From assembly GCA_943370145.1 (NCBI GenBank), contig CALRPY020000002.1:1-64000 (forward strand): a stretch of 64,000 bases of DNA. Reading direction: 5' to 3'. Source of the DNA: Ga0077536 sp943370145 (GTDB lineage Bacteria > Pseudomonadota > Gammaproteobacteria > Ga0077536). Below the pieces are notes generated by a model that was not told where the DNA came from, made no database searches, and saw only the letters and a list, made by a program, of their open reading frames with translations. A program made the translations under genes and the position numbers. Numbering within the stretch: the first letter of the stretch is position 1; each line of letters starts with the position of its first letter. Below are positions 25,461 to 34,531 of the stretch, in pieces.

Positions 25461-26339
25461 TCAACGTCCCTCGGCCGGCCTGCGGCCGCAGCTGACGCGT
25501 TCTCGGCCTGCCAGATCGCACCGCGTCGTGACTCCTGCGAAGCCGGCGCCGGCGAGCAGTTCGCGCACGGCCGGGCCCTGGCCCGCGCCGTGTTCCAGCG
25601 CGAGCCAGCCGCCCGCGAGCAGGCAGCGGCGCGCCCCGTCCACGATTGCCGCCAGCGCATCGAGCCCGGCCGGGCCGGCCGCCAGCGCATCGCGCGGTTC
25701 GTGGCGCAACGCATCGGTCGCGAGCCCGGGGTAGTCATCCTCGACGTAGGGCGGGTTGGCGACGATCACGGCGGCGCAGTTCTCCGCGAGCGCGTCCAGC
25801 CAGTCACCACGGACGAGGCCGACTCGCCCCGGCGCGAGGCGCTCGACGTTGCGGCGGGCGACGGCGAGCGCCGCCGGCGAACGTTCGACCGCGAAGACCT
25901 TGCGCGCCGCGCATTCGATCGCCAGCGCGATTGCCACCACGCCGCTGCCGGTCCCGAGATCGAGCAGCGGCCCGTCGGGCGCGTCCGCCTGCAGCGCGCA
26001 GGCGACTTCGACGAGGACTTCGGTCTCGGGCCGGGGAATCAGCACGCCCGGCTCGACCAGGAAACTCATCGACCAGAATTCGCGCCGCCCGAGCAGGTAG
26101 GCCACCGGCGTGCCCGCCAGCCGTGCGGCCAGCAGCGCCCGGAAGCGCGCGAGTTCCGCCGCCGCGAGGGGCCGCGAGCGCTCGCGGAGGAGCCCGACCC
26201 TGTCGAGGCCCAGCACCTCGCCCAGCAGCAGTTCCGCCTCGAAGCGACCGCCTTCCCCCAGCGCGGCGGCGGCGGCGAGGATCGCCGCGCCGACCGCCGG
26301 CGCGGCCGGCAGCCGCGCGAGCGGGTCGCCGGTGCTCAA
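25461..26339 (-). CDS. prmC: Release factor glutamine methyltransferase
   Basis: A 292-residue SAM-dependent enzyme that methylates the Gln of the GGQ motif in RF1 and RF2. Motif I is LLDLGTGSGVVAIALA and the substrate-binding NPPY lies near residue 190 (VIVANPPYVEDD). Its start overlaps the prfA stop by four bases (ATGA), a sign of coupling with its substrate gene. The length is normal for the family. Confidence 0.96.
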   Translation of the reverse strand: MSTGDPLARLPAAPAVGAAILAAAAALGEGGRFEAELLLGEVLGLDRVGLLRERSRPLAAAELARFRALLAARLAGTPVAYLLGRREFWSMSFLVEPGVLIPRPETEVLVEVACALQADAPDGPLLDLGTGSGVVAIALAIECAARKVFAVERSPAALAVARRNVERLAPGRVGLVRGDWLDALAENCAAVIVANPPYVEDDYPGLATDALRHEPRDALAAGPAGLDALAAIVDGARRCLLAGGWLALEHGAGQGPAVRELLAGAGFAGVTTRCDLAGRERVSCGRRPAEGR

Positions 26340-27424
26340 GACTCGGCGGCCATCTGGGCCATCAGTTCCGCCTGGTGTTCGCTGACCAGCGGCCCGACGA
26401 TCGAGTCGAGGTCGCCCTCGAGCACCGCGTCGAGCTTGTACACGGTGAGGTTGATCCGGTGATCGGTCACGCGGCCCTGCGGGAAGTTATAGGTGCGGAT
26501 GCGTTCGGAGCGGTCGCCGGAACCGACCAGCAGCTTGCGGGTCTGCGCCTGCTCGCTGGTCTGGCGGTCGCGCTCGGTCTGCAGCAGGCGTGCCTTCAGC
26601 AGGCTCAGCGCGCGGGCCCGGTTCTTGTGCTGGGAGCGCTCGTCCTGGCATTCGACGACGACACCGGTCGGCAGGTGCGTGATGCGGATCGCCGAGTCGG
26701 TCTTGTTGACGTGCTGGCCGCCGGCGCCCGACGCACGGTAGGTGTCGACCTTGAGATCCGCGGGGTTGAGCTCGATGTCGGTGATCTCGTCCGCCTCGGG
26801 CAGCACGGCCACCGTGCAGGCCGAGGTGTGGATGCGCCCCTGGGATTCGGTCGCCGGCACGCGCTGCACGCGGTGGGCGCCCGACTCGAATTTCAGCAGG
26901 GAGTAGGCCCCGTGGCCGATGATGCGCGCGATGACCTCCTTGTAGCCGCCGAGTTCGCTCTCGCTCGCGCTCAGGATCTCGACCTGCCAGCCTCGGCGCT
27001 CGGCGTACTTGCCGTACATGCGGAACAGGTCGGCGGCGAACAGGGCGGCCTCGTCGCCGCCGGTGCCGGCGCGGATTTCGAGGAAGATGTTCGCGTCGTC
27101 CGCCGGGTCGCGCGGGATCAGCAGCAGGTTGATCCGCGCTTCCAGCGCCGCCACCGCGTCCTGCGCGGCGCCGATTTCGTCGCTCGCCAGCGCGCGCATC
27201 TCCGGATCCTCGTCTTCGAGCATCGCGTGGGCATGGTCGAGATTGGCCTGCGCCGCGCCGTATTCGGCGAACGCCGCGACCAGCGGGTCGATCTCCGCCC
27301 GTTCGCGCGACAGCGCGCGGAAGCGCTCCTGCTGGCCACTCATCTCCGGCGTGGCCAGCAGGGCGTCGATTTCGTCGCGCCGTTCGGCAAGCTGTTGCAG
27401 CTTGCGCAGCAGGGAATCTTTCAT
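26336..27424 (-). CDS. prfA: Peptide chain release factor 1
   Basis: A 362-residue class I release factor that recognises UAA and UAG. The peptidyl hydrolysis loop is GAGGQHVNKTDSA, with GGQ near residue 237, and the stop-codon recognition region has the PATESQGRIHTSA block just upstream. It overlaps hemA upstream and prmC downstream by four bases each, so the three genes are translationally coupled, an order kept in many proteobacteria. Confidence 0.97.
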   Translation of the reverse strand: MKDSLLRKLQQLAERRDEIDALLATPEMSGQQERFRALSRERAEIDPLVAAFAEYGAAQANLDHAHAMLEDEDPEMRALASDEIGAAQDAVAALEARINLLLIPRDPADDANIFLEIRAGTGGDEAALFAADLFRMYGKYAERRGWQVEILSASESELGGYKEVIARIIGHGAYSLLKFESGAHRVQRVPATESQGRIHTSACTVAVLPEADEITDIELNPADLKVDTYRASGAGGQHVNKTDSAIRITHLPTGVVVECQDERSQHKNRARALSLLKARLLQTERDRQTSEQAQTRKLLVGSGDRSERIRTYNFPQGRVTDHRINLTVYKLDAVLEGDLDSIVGPLVSEHQAELMAQMAAES

Positions 27425-28689
27425 GCGTCGGTGCCGGGTTCGCGGATGTTGAGGAGTTCGCGCGCGGCCAGCACCAGCTCGGGTCGGCCCTCGATGGTCG
27501 CTTCGCGAATCTTGGTCGTCGGGTGGTGCAGGAGCTTGTTGACCAGCGTGTTCGCGAGGTTTTGCAGCACTTTCGCCGGCTCGTCGCCGGTGGCGAGCTG
27601 GCGCTGTGCCTTCGCCAGCAGTTCGTCGCGCGTCGCCTCGGCCTGGCGGCGATAGGCGACGATGGTCGCGTTCCCGTCCAGCGACTGCAGCCAGTCCATG
27701 AAATGCTGGGCGTGGAGGCTGACGATTTCCTCCGCCTGCGCCGCCGCGAGCTGGCGCAGTTCCATGTTTTCGGTGATCACGTTGTTCAGGTCGTCGACCG
27801 TGTACAGGTAGACGTCGTCGAGGCTGGCAACCGACGGCTCGATGTCGCGCGGCACCGCGAGGTCGACCAGGAACATCGGTTCGTAGCGTCGACGCTTGAT
27901 GGCCGCCTCCACCGCGTCACGGTTGATGATCGGCAGCGGGCTCGCGGTCGACGACACCACGATGTCCGCCGCCGGCAGGTGCTGCGCCAGCTCGGTCAGC
28001 GGCACCGGTTCGCCGCCGAGTTCCGCGGCGAGCTCCTCGGAACGCGCCAGGGTGCGGTTGGCGATGATCATGCGCCCGATGCGTTGGCTGCGCAGGTGGC
28101 TCGCGACCAGCGAGATGGTGTCGCCGGCACCGATCAGCAGCGCCGTCTTAGTCGCGAGGTCGCCGTGAATCTGGCGCGCGAGGCGGACCGCCGCATAGGC
28201 CACCGACACCGGGGTCTGGCCGATCGCCGTATCCGTCCGCACTTTCTTGGCGACGGTGAACGCGTACTGCATCAGCTTGCCGAGCGTCTTGCCGATGCTG
28301 CCGCCCGCTTCGGAGGCCTGGTAGGCCTGTTTCAGCTGGCCGAGGATCTGGGGTTCGCCGAGCACCATCGAATCGAGCCCGCAGGCGACACGCAGGGTAT
28401 GGCGTATCGCCTCGGGGCCCTCGAGCAGGTAGAAATGGCCGTCGACCAGCCCCGCATCCAGCGCCTTGAAGCGAACGAGCCAGTCGGCGAGCTGCTGTTC
28501 GGGGTGCGCAGCGGCCGCGAGATAGAATTCGGTGCGGTTGCAGGTCGACAGGATCACCGCTTCACGCGCGCCCACGGCCGCCCGCGCGCCGTCGAGCGCG
28601 GCAGGCAGTTGCTCGGCATCGAGCGCGACTTTCTCCCGCACGTCGATGGGCGCAGTCTTGTGGCTTACGCCGAAGACGATGATAGGCAT
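27421..28689 (-). CDS. hemA: Glutamyl-tRNA reductase
   Basis: A 422-residue enzyme that reduces glutamyl-tRNA to glutamate-1-semialdehyde, the first step of tetrapyrrole synthesis by the C5 route. The catalytic Cys is in STCNRTEFY near residue 50. The NADPH domain shows LIGAGDTISLVASHL, and the C-terminal dimerisation helices are present. It heads the leftward operon with prfA, prmC, moeB and the M67 gene, divergent from the TPR-lolB-ispE operon. Confidence 0.97.
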   Translation of the reverse strand: MPIIVFGVSHKTAPIDVREKVALDAEQLPAALDGARAAVGAREAVILSTCNRTEFYLAAAAHPEQQLADWLVRFKALDAGLVDGHFYLLEGPEAIRHTLRVACGLDSMVLGEPQILGQLKQAYQASEAGGSIGKTLGKLMQYAFTVAKKVRTDTAIGQTPVSVAYAAVRLARQIHGDLATKTALLIGAGDTISLVASHLRSQRIGRMIIANRTLARSEELAAELGGEPVPLTELAQHLPAADIVVSSTASPLPIINRDAVEAAIKRRRYEPMFLVDLAVPRDIEPSVASLDDVYLYTVDDLNNVITENMELRQLAAAQAEEIVSLHAQHFMDWLQSLDGNATIVAYRRQAEATRDELLAKAQRQLATGDEPAKVLQNLANTLVNKLLHHPTTKIREATIEGRPELVLAARELLNIREPGTDA

Positions 28690-28793
28690 GGTAAAGCTGG
28701 ATTGCGGGGGCTAAAGGGCTTGCGCTGTCGGCCACCGTGGTGCGTGCCGGCGCGGCGCGGGCGCACGCTTGAACCAAAGGTTTTCGACTGCGG

Positions 28794-28799
28794 TATAGT
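28794..28799 (+). promoter_or_regulatory. Putative -10 box of the TPR-lolB-ispE transcript
   Basis: TATAGT is close to the sigma-70 -10 consensus. A TTGAAC hexamer lies upstream, but at 19 bases, longer than ideal. Transcription would start near 28806, just at the small upstream reading frame, about 70 bases before the TPR protein start. Confidence 0.4.
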
Positions 28800-28806
28800 C
28801 TAAACC

Positions 28807-28890
28807 ATGATGCCATCTTCCGTGCTTCCGTCCGCTCCGCGCCCTGCGCGGTCCCGGAAACCCTGCGTCAGATCCGATGGCGCGCGCTGA
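28807..28890 (+). CDS. Possible 27-residue upstream reading frame
   Basis: ATGATG opens a short frame that runs through the leader, reads across the start codon of the TPR lipoprotein gene (28877) in another frame, and stops 14 bases inside it. The lipoprotein gene has a weak ribosome binding site, so translation of this frame could couple to it. The peptide is basic and of low complexity (MMPSSVLPSAP...). It may also be meaningless. Confidence 0.2.
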   Translation: MMPSSVLPSAPRPARSRKPCVRSDGAR

Positions 28891-30634
28891 CGCCGGCGCC
28901 CTGCGTCCGCTCGCGGCGCTGCTCGCGCTGTTGCTCGGTGGCTGCGCCGCCACCGGCCCCGGCCAGGTGGCGGGCGATGCCGGGTCGGCGCTCGTGCCCT
29001 ACGTATCGGAGCAGGAGGCGACCGCCATTCGCAGCCAGCCGACCCCGCCGGCGGACATCGATGGCTCGCCCCTCTACAAGATGCTGGTCGCGGAGTTCGC
29101 CGGCCAGCGCGAGCAGCTGCCGCGTGCGCTCGACGAATACCTCGCGCTCGCCCGCAGCCTGCGCAACGCCGATCTCGCCGAGCGGGCCACGAAGATCGCG
29201 GTATTCTCGCGTGACGACGCCAAGGCCCTGGAAGCCGCGCAGCTGTGGGTCGAACTGAAGCCGTCCAGCCTCGACGCGCGCCAGATCCTCGCCGCGATGT
29301 ACATCCGGCAGGGCGACGCGGCCGCCGCCCTCGAACACCTCAAATACGTCCTGAGCCAGGACAACAGCGGGGACGGCAGCCGCTTCCGGGTCATCGCGAA
29401 CCTGCTGGGACGCGAGGAGGATCGCCGCACCGCGCTCACGGTGATGGAGCAACTGGTCGCCGCCAGGCCCGATGACGCCGATGCGCTCGTGGCCTATGCG
29501 CTGCTCGCGATGCGCGCCGAGGACATCAGCAAGGCGCGCGTGGCGATGGACAGGCTCGTCGAGCGGGTGGACATCAACCCGAACCTCGCGCTGGCCTACA
29601 TGGCCGTGCTGCAGAAGCAGAAGGCGGGCGCCGACGGCGTCGCGTTCCTCGAGAAGGCCCTCAAGCGCACGCCCGACGAATTCGGCCTGCGTCTGCTCTA
29701 CGCCCGCATGCTCGCCGATCTCCAGCGCTACGAGCAGGCGCGCCTGCAGTTCGGCATGCTGCAGGAGCAGGCGCCGGACAACACCGACGTCATCTACGCG
29801 CTGGGCCTGCTGAACCTGCAGGCCGGCAAGGTCGACGAGGCCGAACGCAACTTCCGCGCGCTGAACCGTTTTGACGACCGCGCCGACGAGGCCGCGTTCT
29901 ACCTCGGCCAGATCGAGGAATCCCGCCAGCGACCGGCGGCGGCGCTGGTGCATTACCGCGCCGTCAAGGAAGGTTCGAACGTCTTTCCGGCGCGGCTGCG
30001 CGTGGTGTCGATCCTCGCGCTGCAGGGCAAGGTCGACGAGGCGCTGGCGGAACTGGCCGCCACGCCCGCCGACACCGACGAGCAGCGCCGGCAGCTCCTG
30101 ATGCTGCAGGCCGAGGTCCTGGCCCAGCACAAGCGCTACGCCGAGGCGATGGCGATTTACGATCGCGCGCTGAACGGCGTCTTCGACAGCACCCTGCTGT
30201 ACAACCGCGCGATGCTCGCCGAGCAGATGGGCCGGCTGGACATCCTCGAAGCGGACCTTCGCGCCGTGATCGAGCGCGAGCCCGACAACGCGCAGGCGCT
30301 GAACGCCCTCGGCTATACGCTCGCCGACCGCACCGATCGTTACGCCGAGGCCCACGCGCTCATCCAGCGCGCGCTCGCCGCGTCACCGGACGATTTCTTC
30401 ATCCTCGACAGCATGGGTTGGGTGCTCTACCGGCTGGGGCGGCTGGAGGAAGCGGTCACCTACCTGGAGAAGGCCCGCAAGCTGCGCAACGATCCGGAAG
30501 TCGCCGCTCACCTCGGCGAAGTGCTGTGGGTGCTGGGCCGCAAGGACGATGCGCGCCAGATCTGGAACACCGCGCTCGAACAGCACCCGCAGGACACCAG
30601 GATCCTCGACGCGATCAAACGGCTGGCGCCGTGA
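28877..30634 (+). CDS. TPR-repeat lipoprotein upstream of lolB
   Basis: A 585-residue protein with a lipobox (LLALLLGGC, residues 16-24) and then about a dozen tetratricopeptide repeats, for instance NPNLALAYMAVL, DNTDVIYALGLLNLQAGKVDEAERNF and DNAQALNALGYTLADRTDRYAEAHALI. Homologues at this place in gammaproteobacteria (upstream of lolB) are lipoproteins of unclear role, probably scaffolds for envelope proteins. The stop codon overlaps the GTG start of lolB. The ribosome binding site is weak and a short upstream frame overlaps the start. Confidence 0.92.
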   Translation: MARADAGALRPLAALLALLLGGCAATGPGQVAGDAGSALVPYVSEQEATAIRSQPTPPADIDGSPLYKMLVAEFAGQREQLPRALDEYLALARSLRNADLAERATKIAVFSRDDAKALEAAQLWVELKPSSLDARQILAAMYIRQGDAAAALEHLKYVLSQDNSGDGSRFRVIANLLGREEDRRTALTVMEQLVAARPDDADALVAYALLAMRAEDISKARVAMDRLVERVDINPNLALAYMAVLQKQKAGADGVAFLEKALKRTPDEFGLRLLYARMLADLQRYEQARLQFGMLQEQAPDNTDVIYALGLLNLQAGKVDEAERNFRALNRFDDRADEAAFYLGQIEESRQRPAAALVHYRAVKEGSNVFPARLRVVSILALQGKVDEALAELAATPADTDEQRRQLLMLQAEVLAQHKRYAEAMAIYDRALNGVFDSTLLYNRAMLAEQMGRLDILEADLRAVIEREPDNAQALNALGYTLADRTDRYAEAHALIQRALAASPDDFFILDSMGWVLYRLGRLEEAVTYLEKARKLRNDPEVAAHLGEVLWVLGRKDDARQIWNTALEQHPQDTRILDAIKRLAP

Positions 30635-31245
30635 GGTTGGCGTGGCTGCTCGTCTTCTCCGGTCTCGTGGCCGGTTGCGCCGGGCCGTTGCGCTCCCGCC
30701 CGGCCGCGCCGCCGGTCGCGCCCACGGCGCAGGCCTGGGAAGCGCATCGCGCGGCAATGACGGCGCTCGATCCGTTCACGCTCAGCGGCCGGGTGGCGAT
30801 CCAGCGTGGCAGCGAGGGCGGGGGCGCGAAACTGCGTTGGCAACAGCGGGGTCAGGCGACGGACGTGCGCATCATGGCGCCGATGGCGCAGGGCACTTTC
30901 CGCCTGCAGGGCGACGGCCGGGGCGTCGTGCTGACGGGCCCGGACGGCAAGCGCTACCAGGCCGCGAACTTCGAGGCCCTGATGGCCGCGCACGTGAATT
31001 GGTCCTTCCCGGTCGACGGCGCCCGCTACTGGGTGCGCGGCATCCCCGATCCGGCGCAGGCGGTGGGCAACCTCAATCTCGACACCGACGGCCGCTTGAG
31101 CGACCTCGCCCAGGGCGGGTGGCGAATCAGCGTGCTTGCCTATCGCGACTTCGACGGGCGGACCCTGCCCGCCAAGCTGTTCCTGAATGCCGGCGAACTC
31201 CAAATCAGGCTGATCATCGATACATGGCAAATCCCGCAATCCTGA
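30631..31245 (+). CDS. lolB: Outer-membrane lipoprotein insertion factor LolB
   Basis: A 204-residue lipoprotein (lipobox SGLVAGC near residue 15) that receives lipoproteins from LolA and inserts them in the outer membrane. The beta-barrel-like body has FTLSGRVAIQRG, KLRWQQ and NWSFPVDGARYWVRGIPDP, typical of LolB. The start is GTG, overlapping the upstream TGA (GTGA), which implies coupled translation. It overlaps ispE by 22 bases. Confidence 0.93.
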   Translation: MRLAWLLVFSGLVAGCAGPLRSRPAAPPVAPTAQAWEAHRAAMTALDPFTLSGRVAIQRGSEGGGAKLRWQQRGQATDVRIMAPMAQGTFRLQGDGRGVVLTGPDGKRYQAANFEALMAAHVNWSFPVDGARYWVRGIPDPAQAVGNLNLDTDGRLSDLAQGGWRISVLAYRDFDGRTLPAKLFLNAGELQIRLIIDTWQIPQS

Positions 31246-32093
31246 GCGGCGCGGCATGGCCCGCGCCGGCCAAGATCAATCTGTTCCTGCACATCGTTGG
31301 TCGCCGGCCGGACGGCTACCATCTGCTGCAGACCCACTTCCAGTTCCTCGACCATGGCGACGACATCCGTTTCGGCCTGCGCGAGGACGGCATCGTCAAC
31401 AGGGTGACCGACCTCGCGGGGGTGCCGCCCGAGGCGGACCTGGTGGTGCGTGCCGCGCGGGCCCTGCAGGCGGCCTCCGGTACGCGACTCGGCGCCGACA
31501 TCGCCGTCACCAAGCGGCTGCCGATGGGCGGGGGGCTTGGCGGGGGCAGTTCGAACGCGGCCACCGTGCTGGTCGCACTCGATTTCCTGTGGGGCACCCG
31601 GCTGGGGGTCGAGGCGCTGGCCGCACTGGGCCTTGGGCTCGGCGCCGACGTGCCGGTCTTCGTGCGCGGGCAGGCGGCCTGGGCGGAGGGGGTCGGCGAG
31701 CGGCTCACCCCGCTGACGGCGGACGAGCCCTGGTGCCTGGTGATCCATCCCGGCTGCGAGGTGCCGACCGCCGCCGTCTTCGGCCATCCGGAATTGACAC
31801 GGGATACGCCCGCACTCACAATCCCCGGCCTTCCGCCGGACCTCATGCACAACGACTGCGAGCCCGTCACTCGCCGCCTGTTTCCGGCGGTTGGCGCCGC
31901 GCTGGACTGGCTGGGCGAACACGCGCCGGCGCGGATGAGCGGTACCGGCGCCTGTATTTTCGCGTCCTTCGCGGACCGCGCGTCGGCGCAGGCGGTAGGG
32001 GAGCAGGTGCCGGCGCCGTGGACCTGGTTCGTCGCCCGCCGCCGCAACCGGTCCCCGCTGCTCGACCGCCTCGCCGCCGAGGCCAGGGCATGA
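31224..32093 (+). CDS. ispE: 4-(cytidine 5'-diphospho)-2-C-methyl-D-erythritol kinase
   Basis: A 289-residue GHMP kinase of the non-mevalonate isoprenoid pathway. It has PAPAKINLFLHIVGRRPDGYH at the N terminus, the ATP-binding loop LPMGGGLGGGSSNAATVL near residue 95, GADVPVF with the catalytic Asp, and the C-terminal MSGTGACIF motif. The start lies inside the end of lolB. tRNA-Gln follows 29 bases after the stop. Confidence 0.97.
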   Translation: MANPAILSGAAWPAPAKINLFLHIVGRRPDGYHLLQTHFQFLDHGDDIRFGLREDGIVNRVTDLAGVPPEADLVVRAARALQAASGTRLGADIAVTKRLPMGGGLGGGSSNAATVLVALDFLWGTRLGVEALAALGLGLGADVPVFVRGQAAWAEGVGERLTPLTADEPWCLVIHPGCEVPTAAVFGHPELTRDTPALTIPGLPPDLMHNDCEPVTRRLFPAVGAALDWLGEHAPARMSGTGACIFASFADRASAQAVGEQVPAPWTWFVARRRNRSPLLDRLAAEARA

Positions 32094-32121
32094 TGAGCGC
32101 GGCGATGCTCACGATTTCAAT

Positions 32122-32196
32122 TGGGGAGTCGCCAAGCGGTAAGGCACCGGGTTTTGATCCCGGCATTCCCAGGTTCGAATCCTGGCTCCCCAGCCA
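32122..32196 (+). tRNA. tRNA-Gln (anticodon TTG)
   Basis: A 75-base cloverleaf with acceptor stem TGGGGAG/CTCCCCA (the U1-A72 pair typical of tRNA-Gln), D arm GCCAAGCGGTAAGGC, anticodon stem CCGGG/CCCGG with loop TTTTGAT (anticodon TTG), T arm CCAGGTTCGAATCCTGG, discriminator G and encoded CCA. Its place between ispE and prs is conserved in pseudomonads and relatives. Confidence 0.98.
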
Positions 32197-32223
32197 TATT
32201 TTTGATTGAAGGCGCTGCAGGAC

Positions 32224-33183
32224 ATGAGCTTCAACCGTTCCGCCATGATGCTGTTCGCGGGCAACTCGAACCCCGCGCTGTCGCGGGCCATCGCGGCCCA
32301 CCTGCAGATCCCGCTCGGCAAGGCGACCGTCGGCAAGTTCAGCGACGGCGAGATCATGGTCGAGATCGCGGAGAACGTGCGCGCCCGCGACGTCTTCGTG
32401 TTCCAGTCTGTCTGCCAGCCGACGAACGACAACCTGATGGAGCTGATGGTGCTGATCGATGCGCTGCGCCGCGCATCCGCCGCCAGCATCACCGCCGTGA
32501 TTCCCTATCTCGGCTACGCGCGGCAGGACCGCCGACCGCGCTCCGCCCGCGTGCCGATCACCGCCAAGGTCGTCGCCAACATGATCGCCGGCGTCGGCAC
32601 CGATCGCGTGCTGACGGTCGACCTCCACGCCGACCAGATCCAGGGCTTCTACGACATCCCGATGGACAACGTGTACGCCTCACCTGTGCTGCTCGGCGAC
32701 ATCTGGAAGAACGAGTACGCGAACCTGATGGTGGTCTCGCCGGACGTCGGCGGCGTGGTGCGCGCGCGCGCGGTCGCGCGCCGCCTCGACAACGCCGACC
32801 TCGCGATCATCGACAAGCGCCGTCCGCGCGCGAACGAAGCGGAAATCATGAACATCATCGGCGACGTCCACGGCCGCAGCTGCGTGCTCGTCGACGACAT
32901 GGTCGATACCGCCGGCACCCTGTGCCAGGCGGCGAAGGCGCTGAAGGAGCGCGGCGCGCGCTCGGTCTCCGCCTACTGCACGCACGCGGTGCTGTCCGGC
33001 AAGGCGCTGCAGAACATCGAGAATTCCGAGCTCGACGAGCTCGTGGTCACCGACACCATCCCGTTGACCGAAGAGGCGGCCGCGCTCAAGCGCATCCGCC
33101 AGCTGTCGGTCGCCGCGCTGTTGGGAGAGAGCATCAATCGCATGAGTTCGGGCCAGTCCCTGAGTTCGATGTTCATCGATTGA
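32224..33183 (+). CDS. prs: Ribose-phosphate pyrophosphokinase
   Basis: A 319-residue enzyme making PRPP from ribose-5-phosphate and ATP, used for purine, pyrimidine, His, Trp and NAD synthesis. Motifs: FAGNSNPALSRAIA, FSDGEIMVEI, the flexible-loop region YARQDRRPRSARVPI, VDLHADQIQGFYDIP, and the PRPP-binding VLVDDMVDTAGTL. The ATG at 32224 has AGGA directly before it. A TTG at 32206 is an alternative start. It lies between tRNA-Gln and rplY, as in related genomes. Confidence 0.97.
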   Translation: MSFNRSAMMLFAGNSNPALSRAIAAHLQIPLGKATVGKFSDGEIMVEIAENVRARDVFVFQSVCQPTNDNLMELMVLIDALRRASAASITAVIPYLGYARQDRRPRSARVPITAKVVANMIAGVGTDRVLTVDLHADQIQGFYDIPMDNVYASPVLLGDIWKNEYANLMVVSPDVGGVVRARAVARRLDNADLAIIDKRRPRANEAEIMNIIGDVHGRSCVLVDDMVDTAGTLCQAAKALKERGARSVSAYCTHAVLSGKALQNIENSELDELVVTDTIPLTEEAAALKRIRQLSVAALLGESINRMSSGQSLSSMFID

Positions 33184-33258
33184 GCACGAGGCGCGCGCGT
33201 CTCTGGTCGCGGAGCGCGCGAGAAGCCTGTTCATCAAGCAAAGTCCAGGAGATTCATC

Positions 33259-33867
33259 ATGCACAATAAATTCGAGGTCACGGCAGAGCCGCGCTCGATG
33301 CAGGGCAAGAGTGCGAGCCGCCGCCTGCGTCGTGAAGGCAAGGTGCCGGCCATTCTCTACGGCGCGAACAAGGACCCGGCGAGCATCCAGCTCGACCACA
33401 ACCAGATGCTGCTGCACACCGAGCACGAAGCCTTCTACTCGCACATCCTCACGCTGAAGATGTCGACCGGCGCGGACGAGAAGGTCGTGCTGAAGGCGAT
33501 GCAGCGCCACCCGGTGCGCCACCTGATCCTGCACGTCGACTTCCTGCGCATCGACGAGAACGAAGAGCTGACGCTGCGCGTGCCGATCCACTTCATCAAC
33601 GAAGACACCTGCCCGGCGGTCAAGAACGAGGGCGGCGTCGTCAGCCACCTCATGAGCGACATCGAAGTCCTCTGCCTGCCGAAGGATCTGCCCGAGTACA
33701 TCGTCGTCGACCTCGCCGAGGTCAAGCTCGAGGAGACGGTGCACCTCGGCGACCTGAAGCTGCCGGCCGGCGTGCGCAGCGCAGCCATCGCCCACGGCGG
33801 CGACCCGATGCTGCCGGTCGTGGCGATTCACGCGCCGCGCGGCGGCGACGCTACCCCGGCGGCCTGA
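33259..33867 (+). CDS. rplY: 50S ribosomal protein L25/Ctc
   Basis: A 202-residue, two-domain form of L25 (the Ctc type): an N-terminal 5S rRNA-binding domain (ASRRLRREGKVPAILYGANKDP) and a C-terminal beta domain with EETVHLGDLKLPAGV. CAGGAGA precedes the ATG by six bases. It lies between prs and pth. Confidence 0.97.
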   Translation: MHNKFEVTAEPRSMQGKSASRRLRREGKVPAILYGANKDPASIQLDHNQMLLHTEHEAFYSHILTLKMSTGADEKVVLKAMQRHPVRHLILHVDFLRIDENEELTLRVPIHFINEDTCPAVKNEGGVVSHLMSDIEVLCLPKDLPEYIVVDLAEVKLEETVHLGDLKLPAGVRSAAIAHGGDPMLPVVAIHAPRGGDATPAA

Positions 33868-33917
33868 TCGCGCCGTCCTCGCGAGCCTGACGGCCGAAGC
33901 GTCGGCGCACGGCCGTC

Positions 33918-34529
33918 ATGGCAAGCGAGTCCTCCCAGGGCGCAAGCCTCATCGTAGGCCTGGGCAACCCGGGTGCGCAGTACGCGCGCACCCGGCACAA
34001 CGTCGGGTTCTGGCTGATCGACCGCCTTGGCGCGAGCCTCAGGGCGGACTCGAAGTACCACGCTGAAATCGGCACCACCACCATCGACGGCGAGCGCGTG
34101 GTGCTGATGAAACCGCTGACCTTCATGAACCGCAGTGGGCAGGCCGTTGGAGCCTACGCGCGTTTCTTCAGGATCCCGCCGGCGCAGATCCTGGTGGTCC
34201 ACGACGAACTGGATCTCGCGCCCGGCACCGTGCGCCTGAAGCAGGGCGGCGGCCACGGCGGGCACAACGGGCTGCGCGACATCTCGGCGCAACTCGGCGC
34301 CGACTACCGGCGGTTGCGTATCGGCATCGGCCACCCGGGCAGCGCCGATCTCGTCACCGACTACGTGCTCGGCAGTCCCGCGCCCGACGACCGCATCGCG
34401 ATCGAGCAATCGATAGACCGTGCGATCGAACGCCTCGGCGACATCGTCAAGGGTCGCTTCGAGCACGCCATGAACGAACTCAACCGCCGCGACGGCGACG
34501 CCGGCCGCAAACAGACACGGAAAGAATAA
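33918..34529 (+). CDS. pth: Peptidyl-tRNA hydrolase
   Basis: A 203-residue enzyme that recycles peptidyl-tRNA released early from ribosomes. The core has VGLGNPGAQYARTRHNVGFW (catalytic His in HNVGF, residue 32), FMNRSGQAVG with the substrate-binding Asn, and HDELDLAPGTVRLKQGGGHGGHNGLRD. It is followed by ychF two bases after its stop. Confidence 0.97.
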   Translation: MASESSQGASLIVGLGNPGAQYARTRHNVGFWLIDRLGASLRADSKYHAEIGTTTIDGERVVLMKPLTFMNRSGQAVGAYARFFRIPPAQILVVHDELDLAPGTVRLKQGGGHGGHNGLRDISAQLGADYRRLRIGIGHPGSADLVTDYVLGSPAPDDRIAIEQSIDRAIERLGDIVKGRFEHAMNELNRRDGDAGRKQTRKE

Positions 34530-34531
34530 GC

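Noticed and set aside
28868..30355. A 495-codon frame opposite to the TPR lipoprotein gene
   Set aside because: No motif, low-complexity His/Arg/Val content, and the plus strand has clear TPR repeats and a lipobox.
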